Source: Eubacterium sp. (GTDB lineage Bacteria; Bacillota; Clostridia; Peptostreptococcales; Anaerovoracaceae). Taken from it: DNA of 53,168 bases. Below are positions 53,142-53,168 of the stretch, one piece after another. Both the position numbers and the translations under genes were made by a program. The notes beneath the pieces are model-generated. The model was not told the DNA's origin, made no database searches, and worked only from the letters and a program-made list of their open reading frames with translations. The stretch is taken from positions 1 to 53,168 of the forward strand of contig JAFWJS010000005.1 of NCBI GenBank assembly GCA_017511535.1, written 5' to 3'. Every line of letters starts with the position of its first letter. The stretch's first letter is position 1.

Positions 53142-53168
53142 TACATCCTGTCCGGAGCCTTGATGCCG
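53141..53168 (-). CDS. C-terminal end of an upstream gene
   Basis: The last eight codons read GIKAPDRM followed by TAA, which shares one base with the radical SAM ATG. Too short to identify; the overlap suggests a real gene translationally coupled to the radical SAM gene. Confidence 0.35.

Overview
The window looks like chromosomal core sequence from an anaerobic, mid-GC Bacillota (Clostridia) species. The evidence is the Firmicutes-style tig-clpP-clpX-lon-engB order, a group A [FeFe] hydrogenase, ATP-dependent PEP carboxykinase, strong AGGAGG ribosome sites, many intrinsic terminators, secreted proteins with lysine-rich Ig-like repeats, and a secreted serpin of the kind known from gut Clostridia. 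The genus cannot be fixed from sequence alone; a gut or oral Eubacteriales such as the Anaerovoracaceae is a guess. No phage, conjugative element, CRISPR array or rRNA operon is visible.

Layout. 1-4.4 kb: the start of an ArsB/NhaD-type permease, a REP-like palindromic element, ilvE, and an sstT plus alanine symporter pair. 4.4-8.0 kb: a two-gene hydrogenase operon (NuoF-tail/GltD-like flavoprotein and HydA). 8.2-12.5 kb: a substrate-binding lipoprotein facing an overlapping operon of zinc macrodomain, class M sirtuin and a fused ABC permease-ATPase. 12.6-19.3 kb: pckA with a racemase-like protein lacking both catalytic cysteines, azlCD, a beta-CASP nuclease, glpP and a PHP phosphoesterase. 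19.5-27.7 kb: pta, then the housekeeping operon tig-clpP-clpX-lon-engB-hpt. 27.8-34.8 kb: CYTH protein, serpin, tRNA-Pro, a siroheme dehydrogenase fused to a degenerate HemC, a hypothetical protein, tRNA-Leu, an FAD oxidoreductase and a DUF1292 protein. 34.9-39.2 kb: serC-dacF-uvrC. 39.3-42.2 kb: an acyltransferase and lipoprotein hydrolase, then a SerA-derived protein that lost its NAD domain. 42.2-50.2 kb: NlpC/P60 endopeptidase, rdgB-yihY-dgk, an AEC transporter, and lipoprotein-Mrp-secreted protein. 50.2-53.2 kb: a tRNA cluster (Asn, Leu, initiator Met), an unidentified structured RNA of about 400 nt, and a TPR plus radical SAM operon.

Main leads. (1) A macrodomain-SirTM-ABC transporter operon with overlapping genes and no lipoylation partners nearby. 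(2) A well-bounded minus-strand RNA (near-consensus promoter, several hairpins, intrinsic terminator) carrying eight copies of CAGAA. (3) Three enzyme-derived proteins whose catalytic residues are gone although the frames and expression signals look intact: a HemC domain without its cofactor cysteine, a SerA without its nucleotide-binding domain, and an Asp/Glu racemase without cysteines. (4) A terminator encoded inside the coding sequence of a convergent gene.
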